A stretch of 44,309 bases of DNA from UBA4615 sp044371545 (GCA_044371545.1 JBILTM010000008.1:1-44309), one strand, 5' to 3'. Numbered from the stretch's first letter, positions 1 through 7,932 are shown. Numbers and translations: made by a program. Notes: generated by a model from the sequence alone, not told the origin.

Positions 1-1
1 G

Positions 2-214
2 GGGACGGTGGGCTTCCCGATCGTCGTGGCCGGCGTGCACGTCGCCTCGGGCGACGTGGTGGTCGCGGACGACGACGGCGTCGTGATCGTGCCGCGCGAG
101 CGCCTCGCGGAGGTCGTGGCGCGGCTGCCGGCGATCCGCGCGGCCGAGGCGGACATGGACCGCCGGGTCCGGGAAGGGCTGCGCATCCCGCCGTTCCTGG
201 CCGCCAAGGGCTGA
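2..214 (+). CDS. RraA / HMG-aldolase family protein, C-terminal fragment
   Basis: The gene runs in from before the window, so only about 70 C-terminal residues are visible. The stretch GDVVVADDDGVVIVP followed by a helix rich in Ala, Arg and Glu is typical of the C-terminal half of the RraA-like fold. That family includes 4-hydroxy-4-methyl-2-oxoglutarate aldolases, oxaloacetate decarboxylases and true RraA (a regulator of RNase E). The 'ADDDGVV(V/I)VP' form is more common in the metabolic aldolase/decarboxylase-like members, but the catalytic part lies outside the window, so the reaction cannot be assigned. The gene ends 135 bases before the desaturase-like gene, and a LacI-type operator lies between them. 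It may belong to an upstream catabolic operon. Confidence 0.8.
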   Translation, partial: GTVGFPIVVAGVHVASGDVVVADDDGVVIVPRERLAEVVARLPAIRAAEADMDRRVREGLRIPPFLAAKG

Positions 215-258
215 CCGGGGCCGTTCTGGCCGGGCCGCCCGGCCCGATTGACCGGCTG

Positions 259-278
259 GGATGGTATCGATACCATCC
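259..278. promoter_or_regulatory. perfect 20-base palindrome, putative LacI-family operator
   Basis: GGATGGTATC is followed directly by its exact reverse complement GATACCATCC, with the central CG step typical of LacI/GalR-family operators. The core ATGGTATCGATACCAT resembles GntR/IdnR-type sites. The palindrome lies 71 bases upstream of the desaturase-like start codon. A LacI-family regulator of the GntR subgroup is encoded as the third gene of the same cassette, so it is the obvious candidate ligand. The site is seen directly; the pairing with that regulator is inferred. Confidence 0.75.
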
Positions 279-349
279 GAGCGACACATCACCCGCCGGG
301 TCCGGCGCGGCGCGCGCCGCGGACCGCCCCGCACGACTGGAGACATGCC

Positions 350-1366
350 ATGCCGGCCCCCGAACCCGTCCGCACCGCGAACGCCACGTGGTGGGAGCCG
401 CGCATCGAGCGCGCGACGCTCAAGGCGCTGATGAAGCGCTCCGACGGCCCCGGCCTGTACTTCCTCGGGGTCTGGGCGGTGCTGATGGTCGCGGCCGGCG
501 TCGGCATCCACTTCGCGCGCGGCACCGGCTGGATCGTGCCCGCGGTGGTCGTCTACGGGCTGGTGCTCGGCTTCGCCTATGCGCCGTCGCACGAGTGCGC
601 GCACGGCACCGCGTTCCGCACCCGCTGGCTCAACGATGCGGTGCTGTGGATGACCTCGTTCGTCTGGGGCGAGTCGCCGACGCACCGCCGCTTCGCGCAC
701 TCGCACCACCACACGCACACCTGGCACTGGAAGGTCGATGCGCAGATGGGCTACTCGAACCCGGTGCGGCTGCGCACCTGGTTCGGCGACGTGATCGGGC
801 TGCTCGAGTTCTGGCCGCGCGCCAAGCTGATGGTGCGCCACGCGCGCGGGCGCATCACCGATCGCGAGCGCACCTACCTGCCGGAGAGCCAGGTGCCGAT
901 CGTGGTGCGCGAGGCGCGGCTGCTGATGGCGGGCTACCTCGGGCTGCTCGCCTGGGCGGTGATCGGGCAGACCTGGGTGCCGATGCTGTACTTCTTCATC
1001 CCGCGCTTCGCGGGCGCGTTCGGCGTCTACTCGTTCATCACGACGCAGCACATGGCGATGGCGCAGGACGTCGACGACCACCGCATCTGCACGCGCTCGA
1101 TGACCAACGGCTGGCTCGGCCGCACGCTGTACTGGAACATGAACTATCACATCGAGCACCACGTCTATCCGTCGATCCCGTTCCACGCGCTGCCCGCGCT
1201 GAACGCCGCGATCCGCGACCAGCTGCCCGAGCCCAGCCCGAGCCTGTTCGCCGCGCACGCAGAGATCGTCCGCACGATCCTCGCGCAGCGGCGCGACCCG
1301 ACGGCGACCGCGTACCATCCGCTGCCGGCCGACGCGGCCGGGTCGCAGGCCGGTGCCGGCAGCTGA
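350..1366 (+). CDS. membrane di-iron desaturase/hydroxylase, MocD-like
   Basis: This 338-residue integral membrane protein belongs to the fatty-acid desaturase superfamily. Three histidine clusters that bind the di-iron centre are present: H81-E-C-A-H85, the run H117/H119-H121 in FAHSHHHTHT, and H267-I-E-H-H271. Hydrophobic stretches lie around residues 37-53 and 62-78, with more near 205-240. Start: ATG 350 has a GGAGA at 339-343; an upstream TTG at 248 would run through the operator and is rejected. The next gene, 10 bases on, is a Rieske ferredoxin, a natural electron donor. The same pairing occurs in rhizopine catabolism (MocD with MocE), where it supports an oxidative demethylation. The true substrate is unknown; a lipid substrate is also possible. 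No ferredoxin reductase is adjacent. Confidence 0.85.
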   Translation: MPAPEPVRTANATWWEPRIERATLKALMKRSDGPGLYFLGVWAVLMVAAGVGIHFARGTGWIVPAVVVYGLVLGFAYAPSHECAHGTAFRTRWLNDAVLWMTSFVWGESPTHRRFAHSHHHTHTWHWKVDAQMGYSNPVRLRTWFGDVIGLLEFWPRAKLMVRHARGRITDRERTYLPESQVPIVVREARLLMAGYLGLLAWAVIGQTWVPMLYFFIPRFAGAFGVYSFITTQHMAMAQDVDDHRICTRSMTNGWLGRTLYWNMNYHIEHHVYPSIPFHALPALNAAIRDQLPEPSPSLFAAHAEIVRTILAQRRDPTATAYHPLPADAAGSQAGAGS

Positions 1367-1376
1367 GGAGCGAGCG

Positions 1377-1685
1377 ATGTGGGTGACCCTGTGCCCGGCG
1401 GCCGAGGTGCCGGACGACGACGTGATCGAAGTGGTGCGCGAGGGCCACGTGTACTGCGCCTATCGCATCGGCGGGCGCGAGTACGTGACCGACGGCATCT
1501 GCACGCACGCGGTCGCGCGGCTCGCCGAGGGCTTCGTGATGGACGACTTCATCGAGTGCCCGCTGCACAACGGGCGCTTCCACATCCCGAGCGGTCGCGC
1601 GATCGACCCGCCGGCGTGCGACCCGCTGCGCACGTATCCGGTCCGCATCGAGGGCGGCGCGCTGCAGATCGAGCTGCCCGGTTGA
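1377..1685 (+). CDS. Rieske [2Fe-2S] ferredoxin, MocE-like
   Basis: This small soluble protein of 102 residues carries a complete Rieske cluster-binding motif: C42-T-H44 and C61-P-L-H64, the latter in CPLHNGRFH. Its length and layout match bacterial Rieske-type ferredoxins (BphF, NdoA and MocE types), which pass electrons one at a time to an oxygenase. The start at ATG 1377 is preceded by GAGGAG at 1365-1370, which overlaps the stop of the desaturase-like gene, so translation is probably coupled. Its partner is most likely that membrane oxygenase. The reductase needed to recharge it is not encoded in this window. Confidence 0.9.
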   Translation: MWVTLCPAAEVPDDDVIEVVREGHVYCAYRIGGREYVTDGICTHAVARLAEGFVMDDFIECPLHNGRFHIPSGRAIDPPACDPLRTYPVRIEGGALQIELPG

Positions 1686-1689
1686 GCGC

Positions 1690-2718
1690 GTGCGCGCCGT
1701 GACGAGCGCGCGGCCGCGGATGGCCGACGTCGCGCGTCGCGCGGGCGTCGGCGCGATCACCGTGTCGCGTGCGCTGCGCACGCCCGAACGCGTGTCGGCC
1801 GAGGTCCGCGAGCGCGTGCGCGCGGCGATCGAGGCGACCGGCTACGTGCCGAACCTCGCGGCCGGCACGCTCAAGTCGCGCCGCTCGGGCATCGTCGCGG
1901 CGATCGTGCCGACGCTGCGCAGCGCGATCTTCGCCGAGACCGTCGATGCGCTCGCCGAGGGGCTCGAGGCGCACGGGCTGCAGCTGCTGGTCGCGTCGTC
2001 AGGCTACTCGATCGACGCGGAGGCGCAGATCGTGCGCCGGATGCTCGGGCGCCAGCCCGACGCGGTGGTGCTCACCGGCACTCGACATGCGGTACAGGTG
2101 CGCGCGATGCTGCGCGCGCGCGCGATCCCGGTCGTCGAGACCTGGGAGCTCGCCGACGATCCGATCGACCGCGCGGTCGGTTTCTCGAACCGCGATGCGG
2201 CCTACCGGATGACGCTCGCGCTCGCGGCACGCGGGCACCGGCGGATCGCGTTCGTCGGCACGCCGCCCGAGGTCGAGCGGCGCGCCTCGCAGCGGCTCGA
2301 CGGCTATCGCGCGGCGATGCGCGAGCTCGGGCGCGCGGCCGACGTCGCGATGCTCGATGAGCTGGGCGTGACGATCGGCTCGGGCGAGCGCGGGGCCGAG
2401 GCGCTGCTCGCGCGGCCCGACCCGCCGGATGCGGCCTTCTTCGTCAACGACGTCGCGGCCTTCGGCGCGGTGCAGGCCTGCCAGCGGCGCGGCATCTCGG
2501 TGCCGGGGCGGCTCGCGATCGCGGGCTTCGGCGACTTCGAGATCGCGCGGGCGTCGAACCCGCCGCTGACGACGGTGCGCATCCCGGGCGCGGAGATCGG
2601 GCGCACGGCGGCGCGCTGGGTGGTCGAGCGGCTCGCGGGCGACGGGCAGGCGCGCGACGACGGCGGGCCGCGCACGACGGACCTGGGGTTCGAGCTGGTG
2701 ATGCGCGAGAGCGCGTGA
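1690..2718 (+). CDS. LacI-family transcriptional regulator (GntR subgroup)
   Basis: The 342-residue protein has an N-terminal LacI helix-turn-helix (MADVARRAGVGAITVSRALR, about residues 11-30), a hinge helix and a periplasmic-binding-protein-like effector domain. The segment PTLRSAIFAETVDALAEGLE and the later VVLTGTRH and IPVVETWEL resemble E. coli GntR/IdnR-type regulators, which respond to sugar acids. GTG 1690 is the longest start; GTG 1699 and ATG 1720 are alternatives, the last leaving a very short N-terminus. It follows the ferredoxin gene by 4 bases, so it is in the same transcript. It probably controls the cassette, including itself, through the palindrome at 259-278. The effector is unknown; a sugar, sugar acid or cyclitol fits the family. 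Confidence 0.9.
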   Translation: MRAVTSARPRMADVARRAGVGAITVSRALRTPERVSAEVRERVRAAIEATGYVPNLAAGTLKSRRSGIVAAIVPTLRSAIFAETVDALAEGLEAHGLQLLVASSGYSIDAEAQIVRRMLGRQPDAVVLTGTRHAVQVRAMLRARAIPVVETWELADDPIDRAVGFSNRDAAYRMTLALAARGHRRIAFVGTPPEVERRASQRLDGYRAAMRELGRAADVAMLDELGVTIGSGERGAEALLARPDPPDAAFFVNDVAAFGAVQACQRRGISVPGRLAIAGFGDFEIARASNPPLTTVRIPGAEIGRTAARWVVERLAGDGQARDDGGPRTTDLGFELVMRESA

Positions 2719-2766
2719 GGGGACGGCTCGCGGGCGTCGCGCGGCGGCGCCGTGCGCGCCCCGGCC

Positions 2767-3387
2767 TCAGCGGCCCGCGCTCTTCGCCGTCTTGACGCCC
2801 GCGCCCGCACCGCCGCGGCCGAGCGTCGGCAGCAGCCGTGCGAGGTCGGGGCCGGTCACGATGCGGATCCGGTTCGACTGCGCGAACTTCACCGCCTGCT
2901 CGGTGACTTCGCCGACGGTCAGGTAGATGCCCTCGTGCGCCTCGCGCCGCTCGCGGGCGGCCGCGAGTTCGCGCAGCGCCTCGACGCCGGTGCGGGCGAC
3001 CTTCCAGCGCCGCCCGGCGATCACCGCGCGCCTCCAGCCCTGGGTCGCCTCGAGGTCGGCGCCCGCGTCGTCGATCCGCGAGACCGTCCAGCCGTCGCGG
3101 CGCCACGCGTCCTCGAGCGCGGCCGAGAAGTCGGCCCAGCCCATCGTGCGCAGCGCGGCTTCGGTCGCCGCGACCTTCGAGGCGCTCGGGGCCTGCAGCT
3201 GGCGCCAGCCGGTGATGCCCGCGATCACGATGAACGGCAACGCGATCGGCGCCGCGTAGAGGAACCACGCGGGCGGCAGCCCGAAGCGCGCGAACGCGAG
3301 CAGCGCCATGGCGACCATCGCGCTGACCCACCAGGGCTTGCGCAGCAGGATCGCGAACAGCGAGTTCTCGGCCATCCGGAGCTTCAT
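2767..3387 (-). CDS. membrane-anchored Mrr/restriction-endonuclease-like protein, degenerate active site
   Basis: The protein has 206 residues. Two hydrophobic helices near the N-terminus (about residues 22-38 and 43-58) precede a domain of the Mrr-like PD-(D/E)xK family: a conserved GAD, a tryptophan-rich strand, then TGVEALREL and the C-terminal IYLTVGEVTEQAVKFA. In active relatives the strand reads (E/Q)xK before RW; here the equivalent segment is VIAGRRW, so the catalytic Gln/Glu and Lys appear replaced. The fold is probably kept but nuclease activity is doubtful. ATG 3387 was chosen; ATG 3375 is also possible. It converges on the LacI-family gene, 48 bases away. The function is unknown. 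Confidence 0.7.
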   Translation of the reverse strand: MKLRMAENSLFAILLRKPWWVSAMVAMALLAFARFGLPPAWFLYAAPIALPFIVIAGITGWRQLQAPSASKVAATEAALRTMGWADFSAALEDAWRRDGWTVSRIDDAGADLEATQGWRRAVIAGRRWKVARTGVEALRELAAARERREAHEGIYLTVGEVTEQAVKFAQSNRIRIVTGPDLARLLPTLGRGGAGAGVKTAKSAGR

Positions 3388-3468
3388 CGGGGCGCCTCGT
3401 GCGTGCCGGGGCGGCGCCCCGGTCGGTGCGCGAGGATACGCGATGCGGCGCCCGGCGGGCCGGTCGCC

Positions 3469-3499
3469 GGGTCGGGGGCGGGGTCGGGCCGGGGGCGGG
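3469..3499 (+). other. cluster of six G-runs, potential G-quadruplex
   Basis: Six runs of three to five G are separated by loops of only one or two bases on the plus strand. This suffices on paper for a very stable G-quadruplex. The cluster lies just past the stop codon of the minus-strand desuccinylase-like gene, so the G-rich strand is that gene's template strand. Confidence 0.5.
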
Positions 3500-3502
3500 C
3501 GC

Positions 3503-4456
3503 TCAGAGCCGCCGGGGGCTCGGTACCGCGAAGTAGAACCACTCGGCGCCGACGGTCGCGTTCGGGTTCGGAAACACGATCCGTCCGTCGGCCGGCGCCG
3601 CCACCGGCGTGCCGTCGTGCCGCAGCCCGATCGGCTCGCCGGCGAGCACCGGCTCGAAGCTGGTCCAGGCGCGCGCCAGCCGGTCGCCGGGGTGCAGGCG
3701 GTCGAAGACCTCGACCAGCCGCAGCACCTCGCGGGGCGGCGCCGCCGGCTCGACCCCGACCTCGGCCATCCGCAGGTGCACGAGCGCGCGCAGCGCCGCG
3801 CGGTACGCGAACTCGGGCGCACGCGGGTCCTCGTGCTGGCCGCACTCGAGCGTCACCGCGACCCCGCCGCGCGAGCGCAGGAACTCGGTGGTGCCGACGC
3901 CGTACTCGGGGTCGGCGTAGGGCGCGCCCGCGCCGTCGCGCTCCCGGCGGCGCTTCACGCCGCGCGCGTAGGTGTCGAGCCAGCCCTCGACGACGCGCGG
4001 CGCGCCGAGCGCGGCGACGAAGGCCTGCTCCCGCGCGGCCTGCGCGAACGGCTCGACGGGGCCGTCGTTGTCCTCGGGGCCGAGCATCGCGAAGGGCTCG
4101 CCGCCGGTGTGGAACGAGTGCAGGTCGAGCAGCGTCTCGTGCTCGGCGAGCAGCGGGCACAGGCGGTTGGCGATGCGGTCCTCGTTGTCGCGCGGGATCG
4201 CGGTCGGTCGCAGCATCCGGTTCAGGTTGCGCTCGCCCTCGCGGCGGCCGAGCGCGCGTGCGAGCGGGTTGGCCACGGGCACCAGCGTCAGCGTGCCGCG
4301 CGCGAGCGCGACGCGCCCCTCGTCGAGGTCGGCGGCGAGCCGCCCGAGCGCGACGCTGCCGCAGGTCTCGTTGCCGTGCACGCCGCCCAGCACGATCAGC
4401 CGGGGGCCGGGGCGCAGCGCGTCGAAGCGGTGGACTCTCAGGTGTGCGGTCGTCAT
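3503..4456 (-). CDS. succinylglutamate desuccinylase / aspartoacylase family zinc hydrolase
   Basis: The protein has 317 residues. The M14-like zinc site is complete: H27 and E30 in GGVHGNE, H113 in DLHSFH, and a catalytic Glu (E204) in LECGQHED. NLNR at residues 77-80 is the usual substrate-binding arginine region. A C-terminal beta-rich region follows, as in AstE/AspA-type enzymes. These enzymes hydrolyse N-acyl amino acids. No ast or other arginine-degradation gene is near, so the exact substrate cannot be named. ATG 4456 leaves 70 bases to the divergent L,D-transpeptidase gene; the two probably share a promoter region. The stop abuts a G-run cluster. Confidence 0.85.
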   Translation of the reverse strand: MTTAHLRVHRFDALRPGPRLIVLGGVHGNETCGSVALGRLAADLDEGRVALARGTLTLVPVANPLARALGRREGERNLNRMLRPTAIPRDNEDRIANRLCPLLAEHETLLDLHSFHTGGEPFAMLGPEDNDGPVEPFAQAAREQAFVAALGAPRVVEGWLDTYARGVKRRRERDGAGAPYADPEYGVGTTEFLRSRGGVAVTLECGQHEDPRAPEFAYRAALRALVHLRMAEVGVEPAAPPREVLRLVEVFDRLHPGDRLARAWTSFEPVLAGEPIGLRHDGTPVAAPADGRIVFPNPNATVGAEWFYFAVPSPRRL

Positions 4457-4526
4457 CGCCGCACCGTACGGCGGGCGGCTGCCGCGCGCAAGCGGGCGAG
4501 GTGCCGCGAGGCGGTACGCTGTCGGG

Positions 4527-6173
4527 ATGACGGCACCGATCCGATCGGCCGGGCGGCGGCGCGCGGTGCGCGCGCTGCTCGCGCTCGCGTGGAGCGCGGC
4601 GTGCGTGCACGGCACGGCCCGGGCCGCGCTCGACTCGGCGGTCCGCGACGCGCTCGCGCCCGCGTCGCCGCTCGCGCGCGGCGTGCCCGAGGCGGTCCAC
4701 CGCGCGGTCGCCGATGCGTGGGCCGCGGCGGGCCACGCGCCGCGCTATGTCGAGCCCGCGCCGCCCTGGCGCGCGACCGCACTCGCGCGCGAGACGGTCG
4801 ACGCGCTCGGCGACGCGGCCGCGCGCGGCCTCGACGCGCAGGCCTACGGCGCGGCCGCGTGGCGTGCCGCGCTCGATGCGCCGCGCGACGAGGCGGGCGC
4901 CGCCCGGCTCGAGGCCGGGCTCGCGCTCGCGTTCGGGCGGCACCTCGCCGATGCGGGCTTCGGCCGCGTCGACCCGCGCACGCTCGGCCACGACCTGCCG
5001 TCGCGGCGACGCGCCGAGGCGCTCGGGCCGGCGGTCCGTGCGGCGATCGACTCGCCCACCGCGGCCATCGCGCTCGACGCGGTCGAGCCGGCGCTGCCGA
5101 CCTATCGCGCGCTGAGGGACTCATTGCCCGAATGGCGGCGGCGCGCGGCCGGTCCCGCGGCCGTGCCGTTGCCGCCGCTGCCCGCGTCCCGGAGCAAGGT
5201 CGTGCCCGGCGACGCGTGGGCGGGCGTCGACGCGCTGCGCGCGCGGCTGCGCGACGAGGGCGAGCTCGAGCCGGACGCGCCGTCGACGCCGGGTCGCCTC
5301 GACGCGGCGGCCTCGGACGCGCTGCGCCGATTCCAGGCCCGCCACGGGCTCGATGCCGACGGCGTGCTCGGGGCCGCGACGCTCGCCGCGCTGCAGGTGC
5401 CCGCCACCGCGCGGGTGCGGCAGATCGAGCTGACGCTCGAGCGGCTGCGCTGGATCGGCCCGACGCCGCAGGGCCGCTGGATCGCGGTGAACATCCCGGA
5501 GTACAGGCTGTGGGCGATCGAGGCGGGGCGCGTCGCGCTGACGATGCCGGTGGTCGTCGGCCGCGCGGTCAGCGGCACGCCGGTGTTCGTCGACGCGGTG
5601 GAGGCGGTCGAGGTCAACCCGTACTGGAACGTGCCGCGCTCGATCGCGTCGAAGGAGCTCTACCCGAAGCTCGCGAACGACCCGGGGTGGCTCGCCCGCG
5701 AGCACATGGAGCTCGTCGGCGGCACGGTCGGTGGCGAGGTGCGGGGCGAGGCGCTGCGCCGGGCGCTCGCCTGGGGCGCGGTGCGCCTGCGCCAGCGCCC
5801 CGGCCCGGACAACGCGCTCGGCCGCGTCAAGCTGGTGATGCCGAACGTGCACGACGTGTACCTGCACGATACGCCGGCGAAGTCGCTCTTCGCACGCAGC
5901 CGGCGCGACTTCAGCCACGGCTGCATCCGGCTCGGCGAGCCGCTCGCGCTCGCCTCGTTCGTGCTCGCCGGCCGCCCCGAGGGCGCGCCCGAGGCGCTGC
6001 GGGCCGCGATCGACGCGGGCGCGAACCGATCGCTGCGCGTCGCGCAGCCGGTGCCGGTGCTGATCTTCTACGCGACGGTGAACGTCGGCGACGACGGGCG
6101 GCTGCGCTTCGTGCCGGACGTCTACGGGCACGACGCGCGGCTCGACGCCGCGCTGCGCGCGCTGCCTCGGTGA
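4527..6173 (+). CDS. L,D-transpeptidase, YcbB/LdtD type, exported
   Basis: This 548-residue protein has an N-terminal signal sequence (cleavage probably near residue 34, after GTARA), a helical scaffold region, a peptidoglycan-binding repeat (about residues 232-292, with ALRRFQARHGLDADGVLG) and a C-terminal YkuD domain. The catalytic motif SHGCIRL places the nucleophile at C466, with an upstream His in VYLHDTP. The layout matches E. coli LdtD, which makes 3-3 cross-links between diaminopimelate residues of peptidoglycan. ATG 4527 has no clear ribosome site; TACGCT at 4515-4520 could be a -10 element only 6 bases away. It faces an MepK-like endopeptidase 37 bases downstream. Confidence 0.92.
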   Translation: MTAPIRSAGRRRAVRALLALAWSAACVHGTARAALDSAVRDALAPASPLARGVPEAVHRAVADAWAAAGHAPRYVEPAPPWRATALARETVDALGDAAARGLDAQAYGAAAWRAALDAPRDEAGAARLEAGLALAFGRHLADAGFGRVDPRTLGHDLPSRRRAEALGPAVRAAIDSPTAAIALDAVEPALPTYRALRDSLPEWRRRAAGPAAVPLPPLPASRSKVVPGDAWAGVDALRARLRDEGELEPDAPSTPGRLDAAASDALRRFQARHGLDADGVLGAATLAALQVPATARVRQIELTLERLRWIGPTPQGRWIAVNIPEYRLWAIEAGRVALTMPVVVGRAVSGTPVFVDAVEAVEVNPYWNVPRSIASKELYPKLANDPGWLAREHMELVGGTVGGEVRGEALRRALAWGAVRLRQRPGPDNALGRVKLVMPNVHDVYLHDTPAKSLFARSRRDFSHGCIRLGEPLALASFVLAGRPEGAPEALRAAIDAGANRSLRVAQPVPVLIFYATVNVGDDGRLRFVPDVYGHDARLDAALRALPR

Positions 6174-6210
6174 GCGGCGCGCCGCGTCGCGGCACGCTGC
6201 CCGGCGGGCG

Positions 6211-6750
6211 TCACCAGGTGCGCACGCGCCCGGTGTCGAGGTGGACGAAGCCTTCGGACGGGTAGAAGCCGACGCCGCCGGCGCGCAGCTCGAGCGCGGC
6301 GTCGCGCAGCGTCGCGAGCGGGACGTCGGCGAGCCGCACGTCGATCGCGCGCCCCTCGAGGTGCAGGCTGGCGCGCGCGACGCCGCCGCCCCCGGTCCGG
6401 CGCAGCATCGCGTTGGTCCGCGGCGAGCGGAAGCCCGAGATCACCTGGAACGGCGCGCGCGTGCCGACCGCGCGCGAGACGCGGTGCAACTGCTCGAGCA
6501 GCGCCGGGTCGATCGGATGGACGTCGCCGGTGCGCACGTCGCGCAGCAGCCGGTCGATGCGGCGCAGCGCGTTCGGATCGGGCTCGCCCTCGACGCGCCA
6601 GCCGACCGACAGCGATTCGCCGGTGTGCGTGTGGACGAAGGACAGCACGTCCCCGCGCGGCACGGATGCGGTGGCCTTGCGCGACAGCAGCAGTGCCGGG
6701 GCCGCGAGGGCGACGGCGCGGACGATCAGCAGGCGGCGGGCAGGCGGCAT
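6211..6750 (-). CDS. DUF882/M15 peptidoglycan endopeptidase, MepK(YcbK)-like
   Basis: The 179-residue protein has an N-terminal hydrophobic export signal with an arginine pair (residues 5-6). The M15 zinc-site pattern is complete: H130 and D137 in SLHLEGRAIDVR, and H170-L-D172 near the end; SGFRS at 105-109 is the conserved substrate-loop motif. In E. coli the DUF882 protein MepK cuts 3-3 and some 4-3 cross-links and its gene lies beside that of the L,D-transpeptidase. Here the same two functions are neighbours, but the genes converge. The start ATG 6750 is set by the signal peptide. Confidence 0.88.
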   Translation of the reverse strand: MPPARRLLIVRAVALAAPALLLSRKATASVPRGDVLSFVHTHTGESLSVGWRVEGEPDPNALRRIDRLLRDVRTGDVHPIDPALLEQLHRVSRAVGTRAPFQVISGFRSPRTNAMLRRTGGGGVARASLHLEGRAIDVRLADVPLATLRDAALELRAGGVGFYPSEGFVHLDTGRVRTW

Positions 6751-6851
6751 GGTCGGAGCGGCAGCGGGGGCGCACCCAGTGTACGCCCCCCGCCGCGCCG
6801 ACCGCGGCCGTCCGTCGGGGCGCCGGGGCCGCGGGCCGTCGCGGGCGGGCC

Positions 6852-7772
6852 TCAGCGTCCCGCCATGCCGCGCTTCGCGACCGTCACCACCGCGAGCACC
6901 GCCGCGCCGGCCACCAGGCCGACCAGCGCGTCGAGCACCGGCCGGACCGTCCCGGCGATCGCCGGGCCGAGGCCGAGCGCCGCGGCCGCCGACTCGGTCG
7001 CGTGGTGCAGCGCCGGCACGCCGTGCACGAGGATGCCGCCGCCGACGAGGAACATCGCGGCGGTGCCGGCGATCGACAGCCCCTTCATCAGCCACGGCGC
7101 GGCGACCAGGATGCCGCGACCGATCGACCGGCCGAGCGCGGTCACGCCCGACCGGGACAGGTGCAGTCCGAGGTCGTCGAGCTTCACGATGCCGGCGACC
7201 AGCCCGTAGACCCCGACCGTCATCAGCACGCCGATGCCCGCGAGCACCGCGATCCGGGTGCCGATCGGTGCATCGGCGACGACGCCGAGCGCGATCACGA
7301 TGATCTCGGCCGACAGCACGAAGTCGGTGCGCACCGCGCCGGCGATCTTCGCCTTCTCGTGCGCGACGACGTCGACCTTCGGGTCGGCCATCGCGTGCGC
7401 GAGCGCGTCGTGCTCGGCCCGCGCGTGCGAGGCACCGCCGAGCCAGCGGTGCGCGAGCTTCTCGACGCCCTCGTAGACGAGGAACAGCCCGCCCGCCACC
7501 AGCAGTGGCGTGATCGCCCACGGCGCGAACGCGCTGATCGCGATCGCCGCGGGCACCAGGATCAGCTTGTTGCGGAACGAACCCTTGGCGACCGCCCACA
7601 CCACCGGCAGCTCGCGCTCGGCGCGCACGCCGCTCACCTGCTGCGCGTTCAGCGCGAGGTCGTCGCCGAGCACGCCGGCGGTCTTCTGGGTCGCGACCTT
7701 GGTCATCGTCGCGACGTCGTCCAGGATGCTCGCGATGTCGTCGAGCAGGGCGAGCAGGCTGGCTCCGGCCAT
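6852..7772 (-). CDS. DUF808 (YedI-like) inner-membrane protein
   Basis: The protein has 306 residues. The opening MAGASLLALLDDIASILDDVA, the sequence TKVATQKTAGVLGDDLALNAQQV and the later GGxFLxYEGVEKLAH are hallmarks of the DUF808 family. At least five hydrophobic segments are visible (about residues 70-105, 150-165, 175-200, 228-255 and 270-297). The family is widespread in proteobacteria and has no established function. ATG 7772 is preceded at a good distance by a GGAG. The gene stands alone, divergent from the AhpD-like gene. Confidence 0.9.
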   Translation of the reverse strand: MAGASLLALLDDIASILDDVATMTKVATQKTAGVLGDDLALNAQQVSGVRAERELPVVWAVAKGSFRNKLILVPAAIAISAFAPWAITPLLVAGGLFLVYEGVEKLAHRWLGGASHARAEHDALAHAMADPKVDVVAHEKAKIAGAVRTDFVLSAEIIVIALGVVADAPIGTRIAVLAGIGVLMTVGVYGLVAGIVKLDDLGLHLSRSGVTALGRSIGRGILVAAPWLMKGLSIAGTAAMFLVGGGILVHGVPALHHATESAAAALGLGPAIAGTVRPVLDALVGLVAGAAVLAVVTVAKRGMAGR

Positions 7773-7932
7773 CGGGGTCGCTCCATGCGCGCTCCGCGCG
7801 CGACGATGCAGTCTAGCCGCAGGCCGGCCTCCCCGGCGCCGGAGCGTGACGCTCGCGCAGCAGGCGCGGATCGCGGATCATCGCCCGACGGCGCCGCGCC
7901 TCGGCGTCGGACACGACGAGGAGCGGCACGAC

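Noticed and set aside
248..349. Upstream TTG start for the desaturase-like gene
   Set aside because: It would place the LacI-type palindrome inside the coding region; ATG 350 has a proper ribosome site.
3308..6265. 985-codon open frame on the plus strand
   Set aside because: It is a frame shadow over the desuccinylase-like and L,D-transpeptidase genes. Its product is Arg/Ala/Gly-rich without any family motif, and long open frames are expected at this GC content.
7773..7932. Further small gene in the DUF808/AhpD gap
   Set aside because: No frame with a ribosome site and gene-like codon use was seen.
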